In this document: one piece after another, positions 23,223 through 37,400 of the stretch
Position numbering within the stretch: the first letter of the stretch is position 1
Layout of the letters: each line of letters opens with the position of its first letter
Assembly: GCA_003952965.2 (NCBI GenBank)
Contig: CM025849.1
Coordinates: 3,434,226-3,498,225, forward strand
Source: Morella rubra
Lineage: Eukaryota > Streptophyta > Magnoliopsida > Fagales > Myricaceae
Direction of reading: 5' to 3'
Length of the DNA stretch: 64,000 nt
Notes under the pieces: generated by a model
Told to the model about the DNA's origin: nothing
Seen by the model: the letters and a program-made list of their open reading frames with translations, nothing else
Database searches by the model: none
Translations under genes and position numbers: made by a program

Positions 23223-26200
23223 CTTCAGCCATCTTTTTAATCTAGGCTTTATTTTGAAATCTTCAACATATAACAAATTATTTATGTTTCAAAGAACAAA
23301 ATATAGAAATCTCTATTCGAAACATGATATATGTAATATGTGATAATATATCTTCCAGACTTCTTTATATGCAATAACTGACAAACGTTTAGTTTGTTTT
23401 GCTCCAAATTTCAATTATATGTTAAGGTAATAAAACTTAGATAGAGGTTTTGTAAAACGTAGTCTTGGTCTATCTTCCACTCATATTTCATAAGCAAGTA
23501 TACATGGAAAAATGACAATTTGATGAGTATTTGGGACCGAGTTTAATTTCTATGATTTAAGGGAGGGCCATAATTGGAAGATCTGTGTGATCTTAACAGC
23601 TAGACCATGACCTATTTACTTTCTTCTAAGTCTTCTTCACACTAAAGATTCTAAAGGGGACTTGAGGTGCATGGCAGCTTTTACAAACCGGCGAAAAGGT
23701 TAGGTGACACAGCAATATGGCCACGAGATTCACACAGTGGAACCTGGAACTAGGAATAAAACGTGAAAGAGAGTAACCCAAGACACCCAACTACGTACGT
23801 ACTTATCAAAGGTCATTTTTAACAGATTGCGTGTCATCTTATCATTACTACGATACGGATAATGTCAACAAAATGCAGCCAGGGACTAGGGACTAGTACT
23901 GAAATTAATTGATCGATCAGGTGGAAAATCCTTGGTTTAGATTATGACCCAGCCCCAGCTGTGACTGGGACGGTGGCTTATCTAACGCAAAACAGTGCGC
24001 AGAGTCCTAAATGGACCCACGGTCGGTGGTCTTCCAACAAAAAGCGGGTCATAGACACCAAGTGCAGTACTGATCCTAGCTTTTAATTTCTGTGGAAGTT
24101 TTCTAGCTAGGTAAGAAAATGAAGCCAAATCCTTCCTAGCTAATTGGCAGCAACAAGTACTGTACCTCAATCGAGTGTACGTACAGATAGCAGGAGAGAC
24201 GGATACCAAAACACAAGCATTATTTAATTTGCTATGTGCGTGTATTAGGAACATCGTCCCCGTGTCCCATCTATATAAACTATCATAAGTGATCAGATGT
24301 ATTAATTCTCTCTATCTCCATCCATCAGTCTGTTTCATCTACAACTCCACCAATTACCAACTCTTTGTACGGTCACTTTGTATTCTAATTGAGAAGCCAC
24401 CATATTTGATCATTTTCTCGACCTCCAGCTAAAATAGACACACAATTAATATCTCTGTGAATAAAATATTACATGGTCCACTAACATTGTATCGCATCCT
24501 ATTTCAGAGTCTGACAAATTCCTCCACTGGGAGGATCATGTAGTTATGGGAATCTTACCTCTTCCGGCCGTGGACGAGAGTGGCTAGCTAGACCAATACA
24601 TTTGCTCTCCACTTGGCAAAGGCACAGAAGACCGCGTAGATAAAGCCAGAGCTGCCTCCTGCAAGAGAGCAACCTATATATATATATATATATCCATCGA
24701 ATTGCGGCTAAATAAAGCAAGTAATTAAGCCCTCACAATCTCCACCAAACTTGGACTTTTCCATTTGGCATGTCATGAAGGTAAAGCAAAAAAATTTCAA
24801 ATCTAATTCTGTGGATAACAGAAGACGAAAGTGATGTTCAAGGGAAAAGGACGTCGAAAGATGCCGGCGTTCATACATACAAAATCATTTATCTTACATG
24901 TGATCTCTACCTATAGCTAGCTACCAGAATTCGGTTTTCAATTAAACATTCATAATTAATATAGTGTACAAGGACTTCATGAAATACTACTATTTATATA
25001 TTATAAATAGGAAAGCATGTATACAAAAGGCTAACATAATTAATAACCTTCACTCCGTCTTTAACTGCTAGGATTTGAGCTGGGATGTGACGTGCAGTCA
25101 GATCAAGCATTTATAGCTACAAATATACTTGCAAAAGCTATGAAACATTTTATCATCATCCTAGGGATCATGATCAGCATATTCATGCCGTTTGATCCCC
25201 TTCCAGCTTCTTGCATTAGATCAGATCAGATCAGAGTACTTAAGACTTGTTATTTCCCTTCCTCTGTTTGTAATTAACAGCTGTTTTTTGCTTTAAGTTT
25301 TAAAAACACCTATCAGTATACATGTCAAACTTAATGAATATATAGCAATTCAATGATCAAATTAACTCTAATTTCTTGTAAACTTGATTGCTTCGAATTA
25401 ATTTTAATTAGTTGCTTATTAAGTACTATTGTTTAAAGGCGACTAAACCTGATAAAACATTAAAAATTCAAAGCCTATTAATACAAGTGAGAACTCTCTA
25501 TAACTTAATCACATATCTAGTTCAAGAGAAGCTCAAGTGAGACTCTCTATCACTTTGTTTCATATCTCGCTCAAACCAAGATCGAGCATTAAGTGAGAGA
25601 TGACAAATCTTGATCTTTAGCAACAACTTGAGAAGCTTCCAATATCTCTTGAACATTTTACCAAATTAAAATACAACTCAATTAGGACTTAGTTTGACAC
25701 CGAAATTTTTCAATACACCAAATGACACTAAATAAAATTATGTGGCATTCTCTTGGTAATTCACATTGAATTAATGTAGTTTCCTAATTCGCAGGGATAC
25801 CCTTTCTCACGAGCTAGAAAAGGTACAAATCACATGACATGCACTATACGCCCAACGAGTGCTTATACATTTACAATTAGAATACCTTGGAATCACTTTA
25901 TATTGTCATATTTTACTAAATAAATATTCACGTGCGGCCTACACACATGCAACACGTTTAATCTACCCAATTTAAGTTTACGTTAAGAGAGTAATAAGTA
26001 TGAATTCTATGTATAAAGCCCCTCTACAAGAAGGGAAAATAATACTTCTCTTGCTCAAGAAAGAAAAGAGTGTTGCTATTAAATTATGTGGGGTCGTATT
26101 GGTCTGAAATTACTACGTACAAAGTTACACTTCATAAATATTGCGTCGACCAGATTCTTTATAAGCAAAAGCCTAATATGAAGCTAGCAACCTATTTTCG

Positions 26201-27471
26201 CGTTTACAATCTGCCACGAACCCTAGTTATACGTGTACTTTCTTCAAGCCGTTACCGAATTCGGTGTGCATCAGACATGGCGGTGGCTTAACCCTTAGAG
26301 GGAGAGGTGAGACAGAGTGAAGGAACACAACTTTGACGCATCTGGGAGGCGGTACAGAGAAACAGAGACTTTTTGGAGAGGCATGGATAGCTGTCAAGCT
26401 ATTAGGAGCGGGTCTGAACTACTGCGCCGACTTGATTTTCCGCTACGAATAGTAGAATACCCCCACAACTCACTTCTTTGCACAAATTCTGGGTGTTAAT
26501 TAGGTATTTTGCATGCGGCTAGCGATCATAAAGCACTCTAATTTAATGACCATATATTATATATATACATGAGTTCCCAATACCATTTAAGAAAAAAAAA
26601 TCAACGTAGTCTCTTGGGTTTCTTTCGTTTGTGTGAGATTAGATTAAAATATTAACCACATCCACCTCTAAATCGTGTGGAAATCAAAGCGAAAACTCAA
26701 ACAGTTCATGATAGAATTGAAGGGCGAATTGAAGTGCGAAAGAGGGTTTGAAGTTCATACGACGTTCTATAGATAATTTGATGCTTTCCATTTCCTTCCT
26801 CATCTCCTTGGCTGCTCCTGAGAGCCATGGAGGATACGAGTGCGTCCACCTCTGGTAGAATTATGTGATACGATATTTCCTCACATCTACCGCAAATCAA
26901 GGAATTATGGGGACTTCCACCCCTGTCCTAGTTTAACAACATTAATGCATTTGCGTTCTTGTCCGTTGGATCAAGCTCATAATTTCTTCTCATCTTTTTT
27001 GTTTTATTCGGCCAGTTTTGGATCGAATTCATCTGTCTACCGGCTTTTAATCGGTCCTCTCTGAGAGTGCCCAGTTTTGCTTCCTCATTAATGAGAGTCT
27101 GCCGAAGGCGATCTTTTCATTTTGCCGCAACGGCAGACACGTTGCATATATTTTTTTATAGTAGGATTAGACTGATAGACTCACTAGCGGGAATACATGT
27201 CTTCTTTGTTCAGCGCTATGTCAGGATTTATAACTCAAACCACCGACACTGATAAGTCGAGGACCAAGAAGCCGAAAACCTGAAGTACGGAGCTGATACT
27301 TTGATGGACCAGAAGGAGCCCAAAGTAGTCTTGGATCGGACCGCAGAGAAATAGTCCAATGGGGGTGGGGGAAGTGGTTTGGAAGTTGTGTTTTAGCCCT
27401 CTAGAGCGTAAGTAGTACGTAGTCCTATGAACTTGAAGAAGAATAAGAAGGGCTAAGGATTTCATCCTAAA
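23223..27471. other. Gene-free intergenic sequence
   Basis: Short frames only, none with a recognisable motif. Contains (TA)n near 24675-24692. No RNA gene or element boundary could be supported. Confidence 0.45.
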
Positions 27472-27640
27472 GATTCCATTTTAAGATGTTAGAAGGAGGA
27501 GATATAATTTAAAAAAATAAATTTAAAAGCCTGAATTTGACTACTTCATTGACGAAATGAGACAAAGAGAATTTAACTCAGTCATTTAATTTATTTTTTT
27601 AAATCATAACCCCTCCTTATAACATCTGAAGATAGAATCC
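27472..27640. mobile_element. Foldback MITE, copy 1 (family shared with YABBY intron 3)
   Basis: Terminal inverted text 'gattccattttaagatgtta' at the left and 'aacatctgaagatagaatcc' at the right pair imperfectly. The interior has 'ttaaaaaaataaattta' opposite 'aatttatttttttaaat'. A second member with the same layout lies at 44726-44887. Non-coding; superfamily not assigned. Confidence 0.7.
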
Positions 27641-29856
27641 AAACCCGAAGAAGAATATTATATACATTGTTGTATTGAGGAGATCTCTATTAAGTAAACC
27701 TGAATTAACATTAGGATATAGGCTCTCTGTAAGATTTTTTTAAAAAAATAACGGAGAAAGAATTGCAGAACTCAACAAAAATGTGGCTTTTATCTGATTT
27801 GAGGAATTCGTTTCTTCGTTTAGATTGCCTATATAGAATGTGAATTCTGCAATGTAATTCAGCTAAAACATTGAACATGGCATTACCGTTATATTCTTTG
27901 CTAGGATGGGGGGGTTGTCTAAAGCCCAGGGGCAGGGGGTTTGTATTCGTGGGGGCTATTTTTAGCTCCTACTTTTTGTACCAGTTTTTCAATATTGGAG
28001 AACTAAATTCCGTTCCTTATGATTAAGATGTCTTGGTCAAAGGCCCACGAATATACTTTTCGGGATTCAGCACTCAACTTCACATATTTCATGCCATTCT
28101 TGTGCGCAGAAATCATGAGTTCTATGCTTTAGTTTCATTGGTACTGATAATAAAACATGGGGAAGATCCGTTCAACGATAAAAAGCTCTCTCTCTCTCTC
28201 TCTCTCTCTCACGTACAATATTCTAATCAGACGCGTATGAACCTAATCCGTAGCTTGAGAGACGACTTTCTATAGAAGCTTCTGTCACTTCCTCTCTCTC
28301 CCTCGATCTAGAGGGTCCCGTTCGTAAAACAGTTTTAAATTTAAAACTAATGAGTCGACTCGGTCTACTAATCTATTCCGATTATCAACAAAGTTTTAGA
28401 ATTTTAGGCCGACCTTTCAATGAGATAGTAATTTTTCAACTCTCTCAAAATAGAATCTATTCCAATCATATATGTCATAGGTCATGCAAAATGGGACTTG
28501 AATAAACTCTGAGGTATGATATAAAAGGTAGTCATCTAATTTAATTTGTAACTTTTTTTTCTTTTTCAGAATGAAGTTTATAATTAACTCTCTCAATTTC
28601 TCTTTAATTAGACAATGGCCGGGTTCAGATGCATACATCCAAAATGCAAAAAAAAAAAAAACCCCGTAAATTTAGACGCAGATATGATGGAGCTGGACCC
28701 ATGTAGTCAACTTCTAAGCTGAAAAGTTGGGTTGATCTTTTAGTGGCCTCGTACGTAAGTTCCTAATTGGCACCCACCAATCCTTCCATATCGTTATGAT
28801 CATCTATTAATTGCCTTCCAATCATTTGAAGAGGAAAAAGTTCCGCGTTAGCAAATCAGTCATCATGCAACACTTGAATTAGATGAAAAAGGTCATATGT
28901 GGGAAAGAAGAGAGTAGGGCCTTTTGCTTTTCGGATGTTTTTGGCAACCAAATCCTAAGGGCATTTTGTTTTTCTTGGCAAAATTTTAAGCATTTCGTTT
29001 AACGAAATAGAGGGAGTGAAATACAGCCATATTTTAATGCTTTCCCTACTAATTAATGGCGACTCTCACTCGATAACAACAACCATCGTGATTGTACGCG
29101 CCCATATCGGTGAGATCTTTAGTGCTGATCTATGTGCCTTTTCAATGATTTGCATGCATGACGTAAATATTTTATAGGCATGGCTTAGAAAATCTTAAAG
29201 GTAAATTGGTTTGTTCTTCAGATCTCTGATAAGACTCATATCATATGTCTATGAGTCAATCAGATATCAACTTATCTCTTTTCCTTTGCCCGGCCCCTAC
29301 TTGGAGAGTAATGGGGGAAAGCCGAAAGGGAAGTTAGGAGGTGATGCAGAAACTTATGATTCCCTTTACTTAAGGGGATAATTATGTAAGCCCTTTTTTT
29401 TGTTTTTAATCTTTTTCAACAAACTAAGTACTACACGCGATACAAGTAAAGAACTCATCTACAGTATTCCGTGACGTGCATGGACCCCTTTAGGACTCAT
29501 TCCTCAGGAAAGAAAAGGGTATATTTGAACAGCATCTCTTTAATTAATTTATAAATACAACAGAAGTTAGGTGGATAAAATCGGTCCATATGCAAGTAAT
29601 GCTATGATGTGTCATTTTTCATTCCCACAAAATGTGTTTCAAGTTTTGAGAACTCTATATCCATCGTGATACTTTTTGATCCTGTGATTAATTTGTTAGT
29701 TATCGAGAAGGAATCAGGCAGCTTATATAAATTACGAAATGGAAGAAACCCAATCGGCATTGCTAAGTGTACTAAGACAATTTAGAAGTGCTAATATTAA
29801 AGTAAAAAAATAAGAAAGTGTAAGACCTTAATTAGAAATTTTTTCGCGAGTACTTG
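27641..29856. other. Gene-free intergenic sequence
   Basis: Contains a (CT)n microsatellite at 28186-28210 and A-rich runs near 28650. No coding or RNA feature could be supported. Confidence 0.45.
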
Positions 29857-32800
29857 CACTACAAGAAAAAAGATTTTGGGTGACAAAAAAATTTGTCACT
29901 CAAAGTACAAAATTCGTCACCTAATGTTTTGGGTGACAAAACTGAGTTGTCACTCGATTTGTCACCTAAAGCCCGTCAGCCAAAGTTTTGGGTGACAATT
30001 TTAACGTTCTGTCACTCGAAACCGTTCGGAAGTTTTCCACACCATCCGAATGGTGTTTTTTCATAGCAACGAAATTGAAAATCGTCATGCCCAGTACAAT
30101 TCAACCGTTCGCATGAGCTGTGCGAACGTACTCTAAATATGTTCGGACGGTTAATGAGAACGGTTCTTCCCGGGTGACGAAATGAATTTCATCATCTATA
30201 ATCCGTGCGCACGGGTATACAACATCGTCTGCACGTACAGACATACGTCCGAACTCCCTCGTAAAGACGTCCGCACCGTTGTTTCATTTATGGTGAAATT
30301 TTTATTTTTCATCCTTCAAATGCGTTCGAACTATGACGTATAACGTTCAAACGCTCGTTCTGTTGAACACGTTCGAACGTTTAGTTTTAGCGTGCGCACG
30401 TTTGCTAGATAAAAGATCATTTGCAGGCGAAAACAACCATTCGGACGGACTAATTTGACGTGATATGTCCGGACGGAATTTTAAGCGTACGCACATTATC
30501 AACGCCAATTAACTGTTCGGACTTCCACTCATACTGTTCGAACGGTTTTCTTGTTATGTTAATTAATTTAATTAAAAATTTAAAAATAATTTTACAAATA
30601 ATATAAATAAAAAGATATTCAATGCTCATTAAATAATAAAATATCAATAAATATGCAATTGTTATTAAAAGTAAATACAATAGGTAATCGATAAGTGCTA
30701 AGAAAGTAGTAAAAATATAAATCTACCCAAATTTTCGTTTGGGTGTCGAACGAGATTGTAGCTATCTGATCTGCTCCACCAGCTACTCACGCATCTGCTC
30801 CGTCATTAGTTGCATCCTCCATTCTTGTTGTTCCACAAGGGTCCTTTGTTGCTCCTCTATCATCTTCCGGTGCTCTTCGTCTTTTTTTCGTTGCTGCTCT
30901 GTCATCATCTGCATCAGCTCTTCGTCTTTCTTCCGTTGCTGCTCCTCCATCATCTGCAGATGCTCTCGCATCGTCTGCTCCATATCTGACCGTTTGACAA
31001 GAAGCGCTTCATATTCCAACTGTCTAGCCCTCATCTCTTCAATCTGTAATCTAGCCTCCTCCAACTTACGGGACAAATCAACGGACGATACTGAAAAAGA
31101 TGATCAACAGAATGTACTGAACGACCTAAACCTCGCACGTAACCCACTTTCGTCCCCAACACCTCAGCGAAAATCTCCACTTAGTGTATGACTTTCCCTC
31201 TGACTCGTATTGCAACTGTAATGCTTCCAATTTTTTCCTACAAAATTAGAAAATAAAATAAAAACTAGCACATATGAAACATAAACGCACAAATGCATCA
31301 TTAAATCTAATGTTACAACTTACAAAATTTTCTCGTGCATCTTCTGATGTCCACATGCCATCCTTATTAGTATGCATCTTTTTATAAAGCAACGCAGGAC
31401 TAATCTCATCAGATTCTGGATTTTTCTATACATCAAAAGAAATATAAAACGTGCATATTAAAATACCTAAGTCATTTATTTAAATAATAAATAATTAAAT
31501 TTATTACTTACTAACAACGCTCTCGTGCATTGGAAAGACCTCGCTCCCGATGTGTGTACAATCTTCAGCTTAGCTCTATTCTCCTTGTTGATTGCACTCC
31601 TCCTCTGCATTGTACATTTACAGTTGTTACCACAATTAATAATAAAATAAAATAAACGTTCAGTACGGAATAAAAATGTTTAACCTGAAATTCCTCGCTC
31701 GCGAATAAATTATAGACACGAGTCCATTCTTCCTTGTTCATCTCAGGATACGGGTGTTCTAATGCCTCTTCTTTGGAATTGAACACCGAGTAATGCTGGA
31801 ACATTCTATTTCTGTGCGTCTTGTATGCTGTGTTCATCGTAGACGTCACAGTGAACGATCCTCAGCTTGGTCGTAATCTAGTTGGAAGTCATCCTTAACA
31901 TATATAACAGTTAGAAACGCAAAAAAGTTTAAACAATTAAAATTTTAAAAATTATACTTACCAACACTCGGTTCATCACATACAATTTAACTCCTTCGAG
32001 GACCTCCTTCCACTTACTCGTATCAAATGGGACATGTTGTCGAACGAGCGCACCAATATGACTCGAGAGCATTGAGGACGCCTTGTCATCACCGCCCATA
32101 CGTCCATCAGGGATATGGACAGTCAGCTTTCCTCCGGTACGAGCCTTGAGTAAGGCAATCCCGCGCGTACTACCTCGAATGTTTGATTCCGGACATGAAG
32201 AAAAAAATTTAAAAAGTTAAGCAAAAATTTAAAATCAGTTAAGCATAGAAATTTAAAAGTCATAATATTTAATCGATGACGGGTAAGATACTTACATGCA
32301 CAACTACTTTGGGTGCCTACTGGACTGGCTGTGTCAGGGGACGGTAATTCGTTTCTATCCCTAAGTGAAGGACCCGACACTGCTAGTGTACCGGGACTAC
32401 TCTCAGCTCGAACTGATGAATCGCACCGAAGACGTTTCCCTCCCGCTGGCATGACGTCATCCTGTAACCAAATAAATCAATATTAGAGAAACAATTAACA
32501 CAATGACACATGTTGCTCAAAATGAACTTAAAATAGACACGCAAAGTAAATTGAAACGATAAAGTTACTTTAGTCCTCGGAGTCATATTCTTCAGAATCA
32601 CTACAATCTTCACTGAACGATTCCGAAGAATCATCGGTTCCTTCTACTTCACGTTATTGTTGATCGCTCTTATCGGTTACCTGGCACATAAGTCTCGACC
32701 TCATTTCTAGTCAACGGGATCATGTCAAAGGAGCTAAAGTCCACAAAAAGCTCAATAGACTCATTCTCCTGGTATGCTTCACGGTTCGACGGTCCTTCTC

Positions 32801-33961
32801 CATCTTCACTAGCTTCCTCCTCAATATGTGGAATATCATACGTGTTTCTAGGGGTAATCTTTTGAACAATCTTCCAGTGACTGCCCAACTTGATATCATC
32901 GATATAAAACACTTGATTACCCTGAGAAGCTAGCACGAACGGGTCGTCTTTGTACCACTTTCGGGATGTGTTAATACTAACAAACCGACCACTTTTATCA
33001 AGACCTAAGTTTTGAGTACTTAAGTCAAACCAGTCACATTTTAGTAAAAAAAACTAAATTCCCCCGCAAATAACGCAACGCATAAATATCCACGACCTGA
33101 CCGTAAAAATCAACATCTTCCCCATCGTGGTCCCCCGGAACAACCACACACTATTCTGAGTGTTACGAAACTGTTCACGAAAGGACCGTGTGAAACCTAA
33201 CTCCATTCACTATACACCCAGAGTAACAAAGTGCCCGTTGATCCGGACCGGATGCTAATGCATACAAATCATCCAACACCAAACCCGGATTTTCAATGTG
33301 CATAGTTTGAACCTAAAATAGTAAACACGTGTTAACTTTGACTGAAAAAAATCACTTAAAATTAAACATATAATAGGAAAAAATTAAATAAATACCGATT
33401 TCTAAACCATAACGGAAATTCTTCTTCATGCCTCCTATCAACATTTATTGGTGATTCATTTCTCATCTCTTCAAGTGCTCGTTATAAATAAATAAGATAT
33501 TTTATAATAAATTAAAATATAATGAACTGATAAGTGTTTAAGTGAGCAAATATTCTTATTTGTGCTTACTCTATATGTTGGCTGATTTCTGAACAGTTGT
33601 TGAGTACATACCACTGTGCTTTTAAAAATTCATTTATATTTAAATCTTCACCCCTACCAGCTCCCAGCGGTCGAACAGTTTGAGTAAACACAGAAAAATG
33701 ACAACTTCGATCATCCATGTCGGCATAATTCCGGTCTTTTCTATTAAATCTCGTCTCAACCGTACTAAGATACATTAAGCAAAAAGTTAAACATTTATTT
33801 AACACATAATTCTCTGCAATGGAGCCCTCACACCGCACCCTGTTATTAACGAAACATTTCATCTTCCCCATATACCTCTCCATTGAATACATCCACCGAA
33901 ATTGAACTAGACCCCAAAGTTTCAACTCTCGAGGTAAATGAACAGCGTTTATTTTCTGCAT
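29857..33961 (-). mobile_element. Decayed CACTA (En/Spm) element, one terminus visible
   Basis: CACTACAAGAAAAAAG at 29857 is the standard plant CACTA terminal sequence. It is followed by repeated 'gggtgacaaa' and 'ttgtcac' words (29877-30010) and by many short motifs of the GTTCGAACG / CGTTCGCA type (30010-30550), typical CACTA subterminal repeats. Minus-strand coding remains follow. The matching TTGTAGTG terminus was not found to the right, and the transposase core upstream of the DUF4218 fragment is missing, so the element is truncated near 34.0 kb. Confidence 0.8.
30783..33961 (-). pseudogene. CACTA transposase remains: DUF4218, DUF4216, Transposase_24, coiled coil
   Basis: In minus-strand order: 33961-33566 reads HLPRELKLWGLVQFRWMYS with GSIAENYVLNKCLTF, the DUF4218 C-terminal part of TNP2-type transposases. 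33030-32670 reads CDWFDLSTQNLGLDKSGRF and QVFYIDDIKLGSHWKIVQKI, the DUF4216 segment. 31849-31670 (THRNRMFQHYSVF, YPEMNKEEWTRVYNLFASE), 31430-31320 (DEISPALLYKKMHTNKDGMW) and 31170-31100 (VLGTKVGYVRGLGRSV) are pieces of Transposase_24 (PF03004). 31076-30783 is a highly charged Glu/Gln/Met/Arg coiled coil ending that protein. The pieces lie in different frames separated by stops and AT-rich, perhaps intronic, DNA. No functional protein is expected. Confidence 0.8.
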
Positions 33962-36360
33962 AGTTTCAACCTTAGAAACCCGGAAAATTGACTCAGTACA
34001 AGAAACTCAAGTCTAATATTTGTAGGAAATTAGTGTAGGGAAAGTGAGAAGCTTATAATTATGATGATTATGCACTTAAATTATTAGCTTAAAGGGACGT
34101 TGTACACACCTTTTAGGGACGTTTGGGAGCCAAAATTTTGAATTCCCAAAATTTCCACCCTAATAAAATAACTCCTCAAAATTTTCCCTCTTTCTATCAA
34201 ATCATCACTTTTCACTCCAAATAAATATAAAAAAATTTATTCAAATTACCTCTCTCTTCATTTTTTCACCAACTTCAACACTCCAACATTTTAACAAACA
34301 AACACCACCTTTATTTGTTGCAAAGAAAACACATAGAGCATGCAGTGAATGAGTTGGGTGGATAGCCCCTCTCCTAACAGGTCCTAATAAACGGTTCTCA
34401 TTAAGCGAACATATTAATGATTTCAATCAATAATCCAGATTAAATTGGCTAAAAAAAAAAAAGCCGCAGTTGAACTATTAATCCCTGGGCTACCTTGATC
34501 TGGGTCGTTAATAAAACTCATGATTACGGAATATGGAACGTTTCAGTTTCAATCTCAATTTTCCACTGAATCACCTAACCATGAGGTAGAAATGATGTGT
34601 CCACTGCATCAAGAAATATATATATCCATTCAACCAAAACCCCTAACTAAACTGCTTACCAAAAAAAAAGGCCATAACTAAACTTCAATTTCATACATTG
34701 TTTTGATGGATACACGTCGAATAACTCTTCACCTGCATCCGCAACCCTATCGACGTCATTGAGTGCTATCTCATCAACTCTCTTAATTTCATACTATATA
34801 TGTTCTAACTTGTGATTTGGGCACAGAAAAGCTTTACTCGTAAAATTTCCTGAAAAGGCTAGGGATCCCTTTGCCTTTCGTGACGATTAGGGCTTTCCTT
34901 TAATATGAAAGGGACTTGTCTCTCCGTTGCTGAGTTTCACAACTTTCTTATCGGTTCGTGGAGTACTCATCAAGTCCAATGACTTTTTTGAAGGTGGGGG
35001 AAAAATGCTCTCGGGTAATCGTTGTCTAAATAGCATTAGTGTGATCGACCTAAATTGCTTGTCCGGCCCTGCATTGCGTAAGAATGCACGTTTTTTCATG
35101 TTTAACTAAGAGAGGGATTGCTTCACGTATATAACGTTTATCACGTTTATCTTAATTTTGATTTGAAACGAACTTAACATCTCCAATGTCTTGCAACAAT
35201 GCATATGCAGTCGAAGAATTCCCGGCAGATGAAATATGATCTGGGAAAGACACTAGCTATCCGTTGTGATCTTTCTGGTTTTGTGCCGACTAGGGACCCA
35301 ATCGTTAGAATTTTTTTTGGGGTAACTAGTTGGCATCGGTTGCACTTGGTCTTTGTGTGCCCGGTTTAGATGGATGTGGCCCAGTATGAAAAACGGATTG
35401 ACTGGGCAAGAAGCACAACAACAAATCTCGGATACTTGAATTTGTCATGCAACCCAAATATCATTTAAGTCAAAAATTTGCTCGCAATAAGTAAGATTAA
35501 GACTTAAACCTACCCATTGAATATGGTTTGTCTAGGACTTGAAGTTCGTCTTTCAAGCTATTGAACTATAGAAACACTAGTTAGAAATTATTGTCAAGTA
35601 AACTTGATTTTTGCCAAAAAGATAAGATATTTAGGCTTACAGTCCTTAATTGTCATGGCCCAGCCCAATAAAGTGTTGGGACCTAGCTAGTCAAAAGAAA
35701 TTATAGAATATCTTGCTTAAAAATATATCATCATTTTAAGTAGCTAGCAAGCTTGGTGTTAAAAGCAGTTCTTTTGAGGTATTCATATAGCATGCATGGT
35801 TCTTAAAACAGCTTTCTAGTTAGAAGTTATGGCTGGCTGAAGGAGTGGAAGAAATTTGTAGAATTTCTAGTCACTAAGAGTATTCCTAACAGCTTATTTA
35901 AATTTGGCTCTCTACTTTAATCAAAAAACACACTTTTCTATTTTAACTATCAACTTTTTAAAAACACCCCCAACAGTTTTTCTATTTTAACTATTCTATT
36001 TAAATATTATTTTATTATTTTTCTAACATTTATATTTTTGAATATTCGTTTTATTGTAATTATCTTGGAGGGAGAAAAGAAAAAAAAGAAGAGATGGAGA
36101 ACATGAGAGCTGGAGGAAGAAAAGAAAAGAAAAGGGGAAAAAAAAAAGAAAAAAAAAGGAGAGAGATATTAATATTTTAAAATAGTAAAGTGAATAGTGG
36201 TTCTCTAAAAATAGAGAACCATTGTTCACATGTTAAATTTTTTTGTTAAAATTTGTTAGAATAGATCAATTGCTACGGGTGTTTTTTTGGCTTTTTTGTT
36301 AAATTGGTTCTCTATTCTAACCAAAATGTTAGAATAAAGAACCTGCTAGGAATGCTTTAA
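33962..36360. other. Gene-free intergenic sequence
   Basis: AT-rich with no supported gene. An imperfect inverted pair ('ttctattttaactatc' near 35936 and 'ttctctattctaaccaaaat' near 36306) brackets 35880-36360 and may mark a foldback element with an A/G-rich interior (36064-36170), but its ends are unclear. Confidence 0.4.
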
Positions 36361-37400
36361 GATCCTCGATAGATGGTACGGTACTTTCTATAGCTAAATC
36401 GTTAAAACACATGTATTTTAATTAGGAATGTTAATTTTGTCGTAACTAGTACATCTTCTGCGATGATATGATTTCACCGCTAAAGAGTTAAAACACGTGT
36501 TTTACTGACGAATATCAATTTCGTTGTAACAAGTACATCTTCTGCGATGATATTATTTCGTCGATAAAGACTTAAAAACACTTGTCTTTAGCAACGAATG
36601 TTAAGTTTTGAAAATATTTTGTCGAGGAAAGTAATTATAAGATGGTAAGTGGCGCAAAAAGGCGGGAGAAATATTGTTCAAACGACCACATCATGTTCCA
36701 ACGTACGTATTAGTGATGAAAATCACCAAATCGTCACTTAATATACCTTAGCAACGAACATGTGTGTCGTCCCAAAAAAATGTTGTTCGAACAGTATTTT
36801 TTTGGTGACGAAAGAAAAATATGGTTACTAAACGACCCTTTTAGTGACGAAAATGTTTGTCAACAAAGAAAAAAGAAACATAAAAAAAAATAAAAATCAT
36901 AAAGTATACAACTAAAAAAATTAAAATGAAACATATAAGAATAAAAAAAAATATATACATGAAACGAGACAATTTAAAAAATAAAAAAGTAACAAAAAAA
37001 AAATCGAGGTGGTCCTTTTTTAGTGACAAAATACCAAATTGGTCTCTGAAAGTGAATTTTTGTGACAGAAAGAAATCGTGGCCGCAAAAGTCGCTGCGAA
37101 AAAACAAGCCCAGGCATGAAGGCATTGTTTGAAGAACATTTGGCGATGAACAATGAAATTTGTCGCAAAATGTCGTTACTAAAGGTGATTTTTTGTGACA
37201 AAACAGGTCGTGACAAAAAATATCACTGATGTTGTTTTAGCGACGACCTCACACTTGTGTCGCTAATACTTCTTTTAGTAACAAAATTACAATTTTGTTG
37301 CTAATACTTGTTTTTAGTGATGAAATTAATTTTGTTGCTAATTCTTTTTTTCGCAACAACATACAATATTTTTCACCAAAAGAATTGTTTGAACTCCAAT
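36361..37400. repeat. CACTA-like subterminal repeat region (GTGACGAAA / GTCGCTAA words)
   Basis: Short motifs recur in both orientations: 'agtgacgaaa', 'ttagtgac', 'gtcgctaata', 'tttgttgctaat' and a repeated block 'acatcttctgcgatgatat' (near 36452 and 36535). This is the texture of a CACTA subterminal region. It may be the far end of the element starting at 29857 or another element; neither terminus is seen here. Open frames inside are A/T-run artefacts. Confidence 0.5.

Noticed and set aside
30739..31191. 150-aa Ser/Cys-rich plus-strand frame
   Set aside because: It is the antisense shadow of the Glu/Gln coiled-coil tail of the CACTA protein on the minus strand.
36841..37216. Phe/Ile- and Lys-rich frames on both strands
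   Set aside because: Artefacts of A- and T-runs in the CACTA-like subterminal region.
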